A DNA stretch of 64,000 nucleotides from Tillus elongatus (GCA_964006375.1 OZ023264.1:178381131-178445130), one strand, 5' to 3'; counted from the stretch's first letter, positions 47,931 through 60,008 are shown. The notes: generated by a model from the sequence alone, not told the origin. Numbers and translations are program-made.

Positions 47931-48690
47931 GAATGTTTGTAAGATGAGAAAAATTGATATCGTTCATCGTTTTTGAGTTATTTCAATTGTTTTGCAACTT
48001 TTCACGTTTTTGGCCCATATCACAAATTGTGATAGGGCTTTTTTAGTAATAGATAGCGGAGCCCCGTGAAAATGACACATTCAGAGCATTTTGTTTGTAC
48101 TGCTCGAAAAAATCGAGATGCCGTAAACAGGGGCGCTCTCAAATAGTGGCTGTATTTGAAGTTTTCACAGAAATGTTTTTAGTGTTTCAGTAGAAATAAT
48201 TTTTTGTAAGATTTTTTGATGTTGGTAATTAATAATAAATTTTTGGTAAGTTGTTAAAAAAAATGGTCGATTTTTTCTGAAAAATATAATTTAGTGTAAC
48301 ATTACTAAAGGCAATTTCTGTAAAAATAAATGGTGATTTTTATGAAAGAAATTTTTGAAGATTACCACAAAAGTGTTTTTTCGATTTTGGTCCTAAAACT
48401 GTTTGTGAATTGGTTATATCTTGGCAGGTTCGTAAATAGCTTGAAGAGGTGTGTTCGCCAGGAAGATCGGACCAGTTTTTTCTGGAACTCTTTAAATGGA
48501 TTTTCGGAAAATGTTTGTACTTTTTGAAACAACAAAGCTACTTTAATGAAATATGGTACATTGTTGGTACTATATAGGTTATACTGCCAACCAAATGTCC
48601 TTTTAAAAACAAGATATCTTTGCCATTAAAAACATTTTTACGAAAATTCGCTACCATAACGGACTTGCTGCATCCAGACTTGTTGAATTT
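47931..48690 (+). repeat. E-block and MITE right part
   Basis: E-block 47931-48315 is inverted relative to 10370-10745. From 48440 the MITE interior follows (GGACCAGTTTTTTCTGG, TGAAACAACAAAGCTACTTT, GGTTATACTGCCAACC), ending TTCGCTACCATAACGGACTT and GCATCCAGAC. Confidence 0.7.
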
Positions 48691-49557
<867 letters not shown>

Positions 49558-49715
49558 CAATAACGTTGTATTAATGAAATATGGTGCATTTTTTCTACTA
49601 TATTAGTTATACTGTTAACCAAATTTGATGTCGTTCATTAAAAAAATACATATTTGCCATTAAAAATATTTTAATGAAAATTCACTACCATAACGCTCTT
49701 GCTACGTCCAGGCTT
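49558..49715 (+). repeat. MITE right part
   Basis: ACAATAACGTTGTATTAATG, TTAGTTATACTGTTAACC, and the end ATTCACTACCATAACGC, GCTACGTCCAGG. Confidence 0.75.
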
Positions 49716-50292
49716 TTTCATTATAATCAAAACTGTACGGGATATGTTACTAATTTTTCTTTTTGCAATTTTTTAGCTTTCCCTGCAGCTACGGAATTCT
49801 AAAAAGTTTGGCAACACTGACAACATTACCCTAATGCGTCATAAAAGTGACACCTTTTTCTCTAATTTAACCGACATCGCACCTCTCACACTTTCAGAGA
49901 TAGCAATAGTGGTATCATATATTTATAACACCCTGTGTATATTTCAAAAAGATTATTCAATTGCATGAAGAATAAGAATTTTGTGTAAAGCCTGGAGGAA
50001 AACCTTTCCGCCTGTATGTAGTTTTAACAACATGAACAGTGTACAGTTCTAACATCAATATCGACTTATAGAGAAAAGAGATCAGTGTAAATGGTAATCA
50101 AGAAAACCGAGCGACACAGGCAGCAGAATCCCCTGTGGGTTTCAGGTTACAATGAATAAGGTCACGAAGGGTTCGAGCTGCATTTTTCCTACGTCAAGAT
50201 ATATAAATGTTTTGATTTATTATACCTCTTGAGAAGGTCTTTGTTTTGAAAACCAGGAAATACAATTAGGTAGATAAATGTAAAAAGTGGAA
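49716..50292. other. No gene; possible mariner-type end
   Basis: ACACCCTGTGTATAT near 49929-49944 next to TA resembles a mariner MITE terminus; no partner seen. Confidence 0.3.
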
Positions 50293-51142
50293 TTATTTCA
50301 TCACGGAGGAAAATTCTTTCCGGAGACTAAGTGCGTCGGCCAGTTATGAAAGTCAAGTTTTTCCATGAAAAAATTGCAAATTTTCTTCTTGAAACTGCTA
50401 TATATTATAAATTTAACGGAGTTAAGCATACTTATGTTTTTGATTATGTTAGTTTTTTATTCAAAGTTTTTATTTATTTTGTTCATAAAAAAGTATTCTA
50501 AGTATGTGTGTTTTTTATATCGTGTATTATGAAAAATGTACTCGAGGGACCTGGAAATGTCAGGGAATTTGATTTTTGATTTCTGCTGGGTACCCTGCCA
50601 TTTGCAATAGGCTACGAGCGCAACACGGGACTAACCCAAATTATGATTAATAGCAGTAAACAGGTTTTAAAAACGGCAAAAATTGTCTTATCTGTATTAA
50701 TCCAAATTGAACAAATTTTACTTTAAATCAACTTGGGTTTGTAAAAGTTGACTTAAATTAAATTAAAAATGTCCAAAATTATAAGATGAAGTCTTATTTT
50801 AGATTTGTGAATGTGGGCTACTCCAAACTGCCCTATATACTTTGTCTAAAATTGTGTAATATGCCTAATACAATAACAATAATAATAATGATACGTTAAT
50901 TTTTAGCAGGTAATGAAGCAAAGTTACATTTCACAAGATATGCTTTATAAGCTCAGACACCAAAAACACTGTCTAAGCTTAATAAACAGTCTCCTGTAAA
51001 GTTTTATCAAGTGCTTTTGTTATTTTATTAATTAAGATGCAAGTAATTATATACTAGATAAAAATAACCTGGATCACAAATCTTGAATGTTAAAATAACG
51101 CTAAATGTTATTTTGGTACAATGAGGGCTAATTGTATATATA

Positions 51143-53071
51143 CAGGGTGGCGCATTGAAAACGAAACTGACCGATTTGCGTCCAGAGATTTTTTTTTTTT
51201 AAGAAACGCTGAAACACGTCAATTTTAATATTGACCGGGACATGTTTTGACATAAAACTCAACTTTGTCACATCAAGCCCTTAAGGGTGGTGATAACAAC
51301 CCTTATATTTTAAATAGGGAACATGGGTCGAGTGTTACATCATTTGAACACCCTTTCTTTTCTGAATTCAGCACCATTTTTTTTGGAAGTTTTATCAACT
51401 CGTTTAAAAATTATTCACAGTTGGAGTTGTAAGAATGTATTTCATTCATTGTGATAAGAAATGCACTAATTAGTCAATTTTTCGTTAAAAAACTAAAAAA
51501 CAAAACCAAACGTTAAAAAATGTTTATTCAGTTAAGTAAGTGTTCAAATTGTTGACCACCAGCTTCCATACAAGAGTACAAATTTTGTTCAAAACGAGCT
51601 CTCATATTCTGGAGCATTTGTGGAGTTATTAGACGGCATTCTTCAACAATGCGTCGTCGTAATTCTTCCAGAGACTCCGGTTTTGTTTCGAAAATTCTAC
51701 TCTTTAAATGACCCCATAGAAAGAAGTCTAAAGGAATTAAATCCGGTGATCTAGGGGGGGCACTCATTAGCACCTCTACGCCCAATCCATTGTCTTGGAA
51801 ACTCTCTGTTTAAAAACTCCCTAACACGTTGTGAAAAATGCGGAGGAGCTCCATCTTGTTAAAACACTAATTGATTTTCTTGATAGCGATCATCATTTTC
51901 AACAATGTCAATTAGTAGAGGGTAAACGATATCTTCTAGTCACTCCAAATACGTTTCGCCACTCAAATTGCCATCAAGAAAAGTTGGTCTGATTAAACGG
52001 TCTCCAAAAATGCCAGTCCAGACATTCAATTTCTGTGGAGTTTGAGTGTGTACTTCGTGAAAATTTCTTGGATTATTATCTGCCCAATAATGACAATTAT
52101 GACGATTGACTGTAGAGTTTAATAAAAACGTACACTCGTCTAAAAAACAGATCTTTAACAGAAAGTTCCAGTTATCAGCTATTCGTGCAGTCATAACTTC
52201 ACAAAAACTCCAGCCGCCGATCAAAATCATCTTCATTCAGTTGTTGTACAAGATGAATTTTATACGGGTGAAATTTATGATGTTTCAGTATTCGCTAAAT
52301 AGTTCTTCTTTTGACGTTTGAAATAGTGGCCAATTCTTTCTTGCTCAAAGTTGGGTCTGCAGCAATTTGTCCTAAAACTTCAATCTCAGTAGTCTCATTT
52401 CTAACCGGAAATTCACGTTCAGGATCCCGTTTTTTGTTGGCTACTTAACCACTTTGTCGAAACTTTGCAACTAACTCCAAAATGTATTTTCTGTTAACAT
52501 GTCTGTTCGGATGTCGTTCATTAAACAAATTTGCGGTACGGTTGGCACAGTCATCGTTTTTGAAAAAAAGAGTAATTGTTTCAACTCTTTATTCTACAGA
52601 ATACACCATTGTGAAAGTAATTTTCGGCAGTACTATCAAGTGTCAAACCGACTGATAAACTGAAATAAACCGCATTTCTCTCATTTCGATAAGAAATGTT
52701 CTGATAGTCAATTTTTTGTGTACAAACCAACAAAACATTGACTATCAGCACATTTCTTATCGGAATGAGTGAAATGCGTTTTTGCATCTTCAACTGTGAA
52801 TAATTTTTAAACGAGTTGATGAAACTTCCAAAAAAATTAGTGTGCTGAATTCAGAAAAGAAAGAGCTTTCAAATGATATAACACTCGATCCATGTTCCCT
52901 ATTTAAAATATAAGGGTTGTTATCACCACCCTTAAGGGGTTGATGTGACAAAGTTGAGTTTTATGTCAAAACATGTCCCCGTCAATATTAAAATTGACGT
53001 GTTTCAGCGTTTCTTTAAAAAAAAATCTCTGGACGCAAATCGGTCAGTTTCGTTTTCAATGCGCCAGCCTG
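51143..53071 (-). mobile_element. DD41D transposon family 2, full length but decayed
   Basis: 1929 bp; ends CAGGGTGGCGCATTGAAAAC and reverse complement GTTTTCAATGCGCCAGCCTG with TA on both sides. Terminal inverted repeats about 340 bp (51143-51490, 52735-53071). The coding strand is minus. The family is distinct from that at 3683 by end sequence and transposase, though both have DD41D-type catalytic spacing. Fragments of the same ends at 1-72 and 49501-49557. Confidence 0.88.
51531..52565 (-). pseudogene. DD41D transposase, family 2, with stops and frameshifts
   Basis: Minus-strand order: start region near 52560; FLDECTFLLNSTVNRHNC (first aspartate; 51940-52236 segment), NPRNFHEVHTQTPQKLNVWTG, FLDGNLSGETYLE, then a stop, LVF-stop-QDGAPPHFSQRVREF (second aspartate, with a TAA just before it at about 51855), and APPRSPDLIPLDFFLWGHLK (third aspartate) to the natural end EQNLYSCMEAGGQQFEHLL at 51528. 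All three catalytic aspartates remain but at least two stops and a frame change make the gene dead. The spacing to the third aspartate is about 41, allowing for the frame change. Confidence 0.85.
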
Positions 53072-53925
53072 TATATATATATACAATCAGCCCTCATTGT
53101 ACCAAAATCACATTTAGCGTTATTGTAACATCCAAGATTTGTGATCCAGGTTATTTTTGTCTAGTATATAATTACTTGCATCTTAATCAATAAAATAACA
53201 AAAGCACTTGATAAAACTTTACAGGAGACTGTTTATTAAGCTCAGACAGTGTTTTTGGTGTCTGACCTTATAAAGCATATCTTGTGAAATGTAACGTTGC
53301 TTCATTACCTGCTAAAAATTAACGTATTATTATTATTATTGTTATTGTATTAGGCATATTGCACAATTTTAGACAAAGTATATAGGGCAGTTTGGAGTAA
53401 CCCACATTCAAAAATCTAAAATAAGACCTCATCTTATAATTTTGGACATTTTTAATTTTATTTAGGTCAACTTTTACAAACCCAAGTTGATTTAAAGTAA
53501 AATTTGTTCAAATTGGATTAATACAGATAAAACAATTTTTGCCGTTTTTTAAAACCTGTTTACTGCCATTTATCATAATTTGGGTTAGTCCAATGTTGCG
53601 CTCGTAGCCGATTGCAAATAGCAGGGTACCCAGCAGAAATCAAAAATAAAATTCCCTGACATTTCCAGGCCCCTCGAGTACATTTTTCATAATACACGAT
53701 ATAAAAAACACACATACCTGAATACTTTTTTGTGAACAAAATAAATAAAAACTTTGAATAAAAAACTTACATAATCAAAAACATAAGTATGCTTAACTCC
53801 GTTAAATTTATAATATATAGCAGTTTCAAGAAGAAAATTTGCAATTTTTTCATGGAAAAACTTGACTTTCATAACTGGCCGACGCACTTAGTCTCCGGAA
53901 AGAATTTTCCTCCGTGATGAAATAA

Positions 53926-54528
53926 ACCAGAAGTCTCTAGGTGGCGTAGAAACTTCGCAAACCATGTTGTTTGTATATATAAATTTGGATAAGCCCCGTA
54001 AATGGGTTCCAAAAGCTCAGATTAGCGCCCATTAATATTTTTTTTTGAAAATTATAGTCGTTACCTCCCTAAAAGCGAAATTTTATTTATGAAAATGCGC
54101 TGAAAAAATGAAACAAAGATACTGTTTACATGCGCTATGTACAAATGCCAAATATTTTGCAATTTTCAACATGATCATAAAGGTTAAAATAGAATAAACA
54201 CATTCACAACACAGCTCTACCCAGCCAATATCTAAAACGCATTTTGCAATTTATGCATTCAAGGAATAACATTCAACGTGAGATGTACATATGAGACATG
54301 TTTGAGATAGATGAAGAAGCTATTTATATCTACGCATGATGTGGCATACGCTGCGTTCATTCACGGATTTAAGTGATATTGGTACTCAAGGTAAGACGCA
54401 TTGTTATCAAGATATATTTTCCTAGGTATGAGAAAACTATTTACTTGAGAAAATTCATATAATATGTATAAAATCATAATAAAAATGCATCTGCTAGTGA
54501 CGAAATTTTACAAACATATAATTTCCAG
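53926..54528. repeat. Diverged A-block trace and unassigned DNA
   Basis: GGATAAGCCCCGTAAATGGG, ATTAGCGCCCATTAATA and TCGTTACCTCCC near 53985-54070 look like a strongly diverged minus-strand A-block. Nothing else recognised. Confidence 0.35.
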
Positions 54529-54665
54529 GTCTACTAAATAATTTCCATGACATTTGCATAAAATCACAAATTTCCCTAACATTTTCCTGTCATTTTAGGG
54601 GGGTATTTCACATTCCCTGATTTTTCCAGGTTTTCCCGGTTTTCCAGGTCGCTGGGTAGCCTGAA
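54529..54665. repeat. CCCTGA/TTCCAGG-rich repeat
   Basis: Alternating CCCTGA and TTTCCAGG motifs (TTCCCTGATTTTTCCAGG, TTTTCCAGGTCGCTGGGTAG). A related piece, ATTCCCTGACATTTCCAGG, lies in both arms of the 50-54 kb palindrome. This looks like a dispersed arthropod repeat; I cannot classify it. Confidence 0.45.
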
Positions 54666-55242
54666 ATGGGCACATACTAGACAAATTTAACCTGGATAAC
54701 AATTATACTGAACATTAAGATTTGGAACAATGGGATACAAACTACAGCTACAGCTAATAATATTATTAGCCAATAACTGTAGTTATAACTACTACCTGTA
54801 AGTGGGGTTTTTGAAAACCGCCCATATATTGAACAGATATGTAGCAAACTGTATATTTTCCCGATGTTTTCCTAAATTAATTTACTGACACTGTGTATGT
54901 ATTTGTTTAAATTTACATAAAAAGAGGTACGCCTGTAGATATTATACTATCTCTAAAATACAGGCACTAATTTTCAAATAAAATCATCATAAAATATATA
55001 AGCTATTTGTACTAGGATTACCTACAGCTAAATTAATATTATTGCTTTTAAATAAAAAATAAATGTAAATAAAGTGCACTTGTAACATACTTTTATCATA
55101 ATACTACAATAAAAACAATGCACTCTTGAGGTTTAGTGAGGATTTAAAGAAAGGCAAACAAACGAAGCTCTAATAATGAAGTGACTAGATCCTAAAGAAT
55201 ATACAAAATACACAGCATTTGCAATTATACATATATTTTAAA
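54666..55242. other. Nothing recognised
   Basis: AT-rich; CTAATAATATTATTAG at about 54751 is a short perfect dyad. Confidence 0.45.
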
Positions 55243-55342
55243 AATATTTCCAAGTTAAAAAAGAACAGAACAAGGCTATACTCCAGACTGAAAATTCAGT
55301 CTGGTGTATAGCCTTGTTCTGTTCTTTTTTACCTTGGAAATA
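55243..55342. repeat. 100-bp near-perfect palindrome (hairpin)
   Basis: Arms of about 49 bp (ATATTTCCAAG ... CTATACTCCAGACTGAA and reverse complement) with two mismatches and a two-base loop. Transcribed in either direction it would fold into a long hairpin. Could be a foldback MITE, a snap-back repair product or a small-RNA precursor; no sign decides. Confidence 0.85.
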
Positions 55343-55465
55343 TGTCCAACCCAGACGTTGTGACGTTCAGAAATTATTTTTTTTAAATATTAATTATAAG
55401 GAATAGTATAATAGGCTGAGATAAATATAGACATTCAATGCTCTCCATGTTTTTTGCTGGAATAT

Positions 55466-55487
55466 AAATAAATAAATAAATAAATAT
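55466..55487. repeat. (AAAT)n microsatellite
   Basis: AATAAATAAATAAATAAATA. Confidence 0.9.
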
Positions 55488-55794
55488 CGCCTTTATTAAC
55501 TAAATTATGATTCGTATTACAACCCCACAACCACCATCAGGAAAGGGCGAAGTCTAGCAGAGCTATTCACACTCAACCCCAACCATCAGTGGAAACAGGG
55601 CACATTACATGCAACTGTGTATCTTCGGCAAACAAAAACAAAAAAACAAGAAAATCTGAAGAAAATTCTAAATTAAAAATTGCCTAAATTTCCAAAAAGT
55701 CCCAACTAAAGGCCAAAATTTAAACTATGAATGGAAACACCCTAGCTGCGATGCCCACCACATGGAAACCAACCTCTACTTATTGATTGTTGAG
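55488..55794. other. Nothing recognised
   Basis: Probably 3' flank or untranslated tail of the minus-strand retrotransposon that follows. Confidence 0.4.
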
Positions 55795-57590
55795 CAAAAA
55801 CAATTTTAATTCATACTTAATTTGTTGATATTGAACATTTTAAATTCTTGAGGTAGTCGATTATACAAAAAAAAATAGATTGATACATAGCTACATGTAA
55901 ACATGGCTGTCCGATGATGTGGCAAAACACAATTTTCATTAAATCTAGTTGTTTTAGAGTGAACGTGTTTATGAGGTGTAAACTTCTGTCTGAGAGATGA
56001 AGGTGCTGCAGGGTCATTCACAATTTTATGTGTAAAAGCTCCCAAATGTAGTAGTCTTCTAGAGCTCATATTAAGACATCCGTCCTGTAGTTTATATGTA
56101 ATTGGATCATGCTTTCTGACCCCATATATTAAACGGTATCAGCTTTTTTGTACTTTTGCACTCTATCCTTATTCAATTGGGTTAGACAAGAACCATAACT
56201 GAAATCACAAAAGTTGAAGTGTGACAAGACAAGAGACTCGCATAACAAATTTCTCGCTTTCTGGTCTAGTAGGAATGTGTTACAATATAGAAGCCTCAGA
56301 CTAGAGTATGCTCTCCAAAGTATGAGCTTTAGATGATCTTCAAACCTCAAATCACTATAAAAAAATAAGTCCCAGATTCCTAGCCTTGTTCGTGAACATT
56401 GTCAATATGAATCTTAAAATTTTGGATAACAAATTGTTTGCTGTTTTTATTTGCAAAACACATAAGTTGAAATTTTCTCGGATTTAACATCAAATTATGT
56501 TTTAAGGACTAAACTCGAACCGCTGCTCTTCATTAATGTATTGACAAGCTTGTAAGTAGTCTTTTTTTGGAAAGTGATAATATAACTGAGTATCGTCCGC
56601 GTAGGCCTGTATTTTGCACCGACTTACTGAACTCAGTATTTCAGAAGTATATATTATAAAAAGCAGAGGCCCCAAGATGGATCCCTGAGGTATTCCAGAG
56701 AGGACATCTGTATAGGTGGAAAAACTGTTATTAACCACAATTTGCATTTTTCTATCAGCCAAATATGATTCGACCAGCAACCTTGGTGACTCATCAAAAC
56801 CATAATATCCAAGTTTGACACAGAGTAGTTGGTGATTTATGGTATCAAAGGCCTTAGAGTAGTCAAGTAAAACGAGCACACTAGTCAGACCAGCATCATT
56901 GGCCTCAATAATGTCACTAGTGACATTAGCCAAAGCAGTCCTCACACCATATCCCCTCCTGAAGCCACATTGTACATCGGGAAGCAAATTATTGTCATTA
57001 AAATAACCAATTATTTGATTATACATAATTATCTCATAAATTTTAGACAAAATTGACAAAATACTAATGATTCGGAGGTCCGAGAATTCTTTAGGGTCAT
57101 TTTGCTTAGGCAGTGGCATTCCATTAGCAATCTTCCACAACAGAGGAAAGTACTTCCTTTCTATACGAGAGTTTATAATATGAACAATAAATTTATTGAT
57201 AAAAGGACTGCAATACCTAAGCATAGCGCGAGAAATGTTATCAGCCCCAGTAGCGTTAGTTTTAATACTGTTAAGTATCCTATCAACCTCTTCTTCACTA
57301 GTAAGTGTAAACACAAAGGAGTTTGCTTCACAAATATTATTTTGACTATAAAACTCTATCAAATTATCACAATTATTGTTCACATTTTGAAAAAAAAAGG
57401 GCAAAATAATCAGCTATTTTTTGTGGGTCAGATAGGTGAGATGGCAATCGCTCAGAAGGAGCCATAAACGTTCAAATCTTTCAGGGCCTGCCAAGATTTA
57501 CGTGGATTATTCCGCAACTCCACTGACCGTAAGTATCCCTTCTTTTCATTTCTAACTATCATGAGGGTATAGTTACGAAGTTATCAATAT
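55795..57590 (-). pseudogene. CR1/L2-like non-LTR reverse transcriptase, 5'-truncated
   Basis: Minus-strand. The main frame 57404-56502 reads NATGADNISRAMLRYCSP, LRIISILSILSKIYE (the usual YRPISILP position), CGFRRGYGVRTALANV, VLLDYSKAFDTINHQ (motif A), SGIPQGSILGPLLF (motif B) and AYADDTQLYYHF (motif C). Upstream, past a one-base slip in a T run near 57395, RKSWQALKDLNVYG extends the reading to about 57565. Downstream, with several stops, FEDHLKLILWRAYSSLRLLY and, near 55850, YNRLPQEFKMF give the C-terminus. No endonuclease is present. Family differs from the elements at 15.7 and 39.4 kb. Confidence 0.85.
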
Positions 57591-57674
57591 CGTACTGTTT
57601 GAAGACTACAGAAATGACCAACATACTTTTTTTAACATCTTTAAACAAAATCAAACTGTTTCATTTTCTTATCA

Positions 57675-57965
57675 CTATAGAACTATAAAAACAATAAAAT
57701 TTACCAGCAAGGTTTTTTGTTCATGTACATTTGAATAGTTGTGTGGAAAGAGAGCACCTCCGTGAAAATACCCTTTATTCATAATCCGGTCTATATCATA
57801 TGAAAACCTTCCTTTACCCGCTTTGTTATTTTCATACTTTGCGTTACTGGTTGTAGGAAAATCCAAGAATCCGAGGCCATTTAGAGATATATCTTGCGCA
57901 GGTAAACAGCGGGAGTAACTATGACTTAAATCCCATTTGATATTTATCAAGGGGGAGAATCTCAT
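57675..57965 (-). other. Candidate host coding exon, unrecognised
   Basis: A minus-strand frame of 96 codons with protein-like composition (ISLNGLGFLDFPTTSN, GKGRFSYDIDRIMNKGYFHG, ALFPHNYSNVHEQ). CTG-GTAAAT near 57697 could be a splice donor. It lies downstream, in the same direction, of the membrane-anchor frame at 59434-59748 once the retrotransposon between them is removed. I know no family for it. Confidence 0.3.
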
Positions 57966-58111
57966 AATATCGGACTTTGCTATTTGCTGGGAAGGTCCGG
58001 AGCCTCTTCAGGCGGCCTATTATGCCAATTCGGTTAAGTACGGCACGCCCGACTTCACCAGCGCTGTACGACAAGAACATTCATGTTCTTCCGTTCATCA
58101 TGGGGGCCAGG

Positions 58112-59338
58112 GTCTGGTGGCCTAAGGTGACACAATCCAGTGCCAAACAAAAACTAGGCAAGATCCAAAGGATGGCTTGCCTAGGCATCACAGGGGCCAT
58201 GTCTTCAACCCCAACAGCCGCCATGGAGGTGTTGCTGGATCTACCCCCCCTACACTTCGTTATTATGGGAGAGGCCAGGCTAGGACTATACAGACTAGCC
58301 TGCAATGGTAGACTGAAGATCAACCCAGGCTTCAGGGGCCACTGCAAAATTCAGGAGATCGTGAAGGAACCCATGCTTGAAATGAGGTCAGACTTCGCGA
58401 GCCCGCGAATGTGCAGGGAAAACAACTTCACAGTGGAAATCCCTGATCGCGGGGCATGGCGGGAGGAGACACCGGGCATACCACGGGACGCGCTCGTCTG
58501 GTTCACGGACGGATCTGGCGGGGAGCGTGGGACGGGGGCAGGTGTTTACTCGGAAGGACCGAGGGTAAGTCACAGTATTTCCCTCGGAGCCCATGCAACG
58601 GTGTTTCAGGCCGAGATGTACGCCATCCTGCACTGTGTGCGGGAGAACAAGAGGAGGGGCTACACCAACAAGCGGATCCTCATAGCCACAGACAGCCAGG
58701 CAGCCCTTAAGGCACTAAGTAGCCCACGGGTAAATTCCTGGCTGGTGAGTGAGTGCCGAGACGAGACGAGCGACCTGGCTGGGCAGAATGAGGTGACCCT
58801 CATCTGGGTGCCGGGTCACTCGGGGGTCAAAGGCAATGAAGAAGCTGACAGTCTCGCAAAGAGGGGGTCAGCAGAACCATTTATGGGACCAGAACCGGCT
58901 CTGGGCGTGTCAAAGAGCACTGCCAGGGGAGCCATTAAGTCCTGGGTCAGAAACCAACACAAGGTGTACTGGGCGGACTGTCCAGGGCTCAGACATGGGA
59001 AGTCAATAATTGACGGACCCAGTTCAAAGAGAGCTGTGGAGCTGCTAAACCTTAGCAGAGGACAGCTCAGAAACACAACAGGTCTCTTGACGGGACACAT
59101 GGCCGTCAAGAAACACCTACATAAAATGGGGCGGTTCGAAGGGGACCTCGCATGCAGACTCTGCGGCGAGGGGGAGGAATCAGCCCAGCACATCTTGTGC
59201 GAGTGTATAGCTCTGGACCGGAAAAGACAACTGATCTACGGTCACTCTAGACCGGAGACAGAGCAATATAAAACTTCACCCTACCAATCGCTGTGCAGAC
59301 TAGTTCAAGGCACAGTGATTTTGGAATGGGTGGAGTAA
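58112..59338 (+). CDS. I-like ORF2 C-terminus: RNase H and zinc-knuckle (partial, open)
   Basis: The frame is open from 57977, but codons before 58112 are target sequence. In order: VWWPKVTQSSAKQKLGKIQR (end of the RT thumb region), an LDLPPLHFVIMGEARLGLYR segment, RNase H with WFTDGS, FQAEMYAI, IATDSQAA and NEEADSLAK giving the D-E-D-D set, and CRLCGEGEESAQHILCEC, a CCHC-like knuckle, near the end. Ends at the natural TAA in EWVE-stop. In a full element this removes template RNA during insertion. The missing RT makes it inert. The 27-kb copy differs in having two RNase H units and a lost cysteine pair. Confidence 0.88.
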   Translation, partial: VWWPKVTQSSAKQKLGKIQRMACLGITGAMSSTPTAAMEVLLDLPPLHFVIMGEARLGLYRLACNGRLKINPGFRGHCKIQEIVKEPMLEMRSDFASPRMCRENNFTVEIPDRGAWREETPGIPRDALVWFTDGSGGERGTGAGVYSEGPRVSHSISLGAHATVFQAEMYAILHCVRENKRRGYTNKRILIATDSQAALKALSSPRVNSWLVSECRDETSDLAGQNEVTLIWVPGHSGVKGNEEADSLAKRGSAEPFMGPEPALGVSKSTARGAIKSWVRNQHKVYWADCPGLRHGKSIIDGPSSKRAVELLNLSRGQLRNTTGLLTGHMAVKKHLHKMGRFEGDLACRLCGEGEESAQHILCECIALDRKRQLIYGHSRPETEQYKTSPYQSLCRLVQGTVILEWVE

Positions 59339-59433
59339 GACTAGGGGTATGCACAATCAACCAAGGGTTGCGGTGCTATCGGGGCGGCAAGGCCGCGGAC
59401 GAGCCCTGAGGGAACAAAAAAAAAAAAAAAACA
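58113..59433 (+). mobile_element. I-group non-LTR retrotransposon, 5'-truncated, with 13-bp target duplication
   Basis: ATGGGGGCCAGGG occurs at 58100-58112 and again at 59434-59446, right after a 17-base A tail (59415-59431). The element therefore begins at TCTGGTGGCCTAAGG and everything outside belongs to the target. It holds the C-terminal part of ORF2 and the 3' untranslated tail with GGCGGCAAGGCCGCGGACG. Best-preserved copy of this family here. Confidence 0.88.
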
Positions 59434-59748
59434 ATGGGGGCCAGGGAAGCTTCCTGCCCTGAAAACCGGCTCCTTCTGAGTGCTCTCCGGGCACCGTTGG
59501 GCCTCTTCAAGGACACAACTATGGTTCTTAAGGGCGGGATCATCATCCACCAGGAATTCATGTGGATAGTTTGGTGTCGCAGGTGAGGTCAGGGTGTCTT
59601 GATTATGTAGTGTTCTCTGTGGGGGTATGCTATTGCTTCTCCCCAGAGTTTGTAGACTGTTACTGCTGGAAAACATCAAGAGCAGAAACCAGCCGATGAA
59701 GCGACTAACTATTGTTCGCCACTTCTCACGGATAATTCGGTGCGTCAT
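59434..59748 (-). other. Candidate host exon coding a membrane-anchored N-terminus
   Basis: Minus-strand ATG at 59746-59748. The peptide starts with a basic segment (MTHRIIREKWRTIVSR), then a hydrophobic span (FIGWFLLLMF), then a polar region with an acidic patch (FLVDDDPALKNHSCV, containing an N-glycosylation sequon) and two cysteines (ALKNHSCVLEEAQRC). That is the plan of a type II membrane protein or one with a signal anchor. Without the insertion the frame would continue across the 13-bp target site into 58099 and read about 15 more codons before a stop, with GTGAAG as a possible splice donor near 58050. Family unknown. It might equally be an accidental open frame. Confidence 0.35.
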
Positions 59749-59774
59749 CTAACAGTAACATAGAAAAAAACAAA

Positions 59775-59925
59775 GTTACCTGAGACGTTTTTACTGAATG
59801 GTTCCATAAAGATTCCTTACCAGCTGTGAAATTTTTCAAAAAAGCACAACTTGCCTGCTAATGCTTTGTTAATTCAGGATAATGCTCCTGGATACCCAAA
59901 AGATAAATTAAAAGCTACATACATA
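59775..59925 (+). pseudogene. pogo-like (jerky/Tigger type) transposase fragment
   Basis: Plus-strand reading EWFHKDSLPAVKFFKKAQL, then after a one-base shift NALLIQDNAPGYPKDKLK. The WFH...F.P.V and QDNAP(G/S)HP pattern is the second-aspartate region of pogo-type DDE transposases. A pogo-type inverted end lies at 62516-62606 and a possible C-terminal piece at 62284-62405, so these may be parts of one element split by later insertions. Confidence 0.65.
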
Positions 59926-60008
59926 AATATTACAATGACACAGTGTTGTTGTATTCGTTGTATTCGCACAACTTCCAAGATTAATTGGATTAAATAATCA
60001 ATGATGAC

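Larger units (their letters stand above)
50293..53925. repeat. 3.6-kb palindrome with a transposon at its centre
   Basis: The left arm begins TTATTTCATCACGGAGGAAA (50293) and the right arm ends in its reverse complement (53925). Outer arms, 50293-51142 (850 bp) and 53072-53925 (854 bp), match along their whole length with few differences, for example ATACTTATGTTTTTGATTATG against CATAATCAAAAACATAAGTAT. The centre is occupied by the DD41D family-2 transposon, whose own inverted repeats extend the symmetry. Removing the transposon and one TA copy leaves a central TATATA dyad. Confidence 0.88.

Noticed and set aside
57102..57467. 121-codon plus-strand frame at 57.1 kb
   Set aside because: Antisense shadow of the CR1/L2-like RT.
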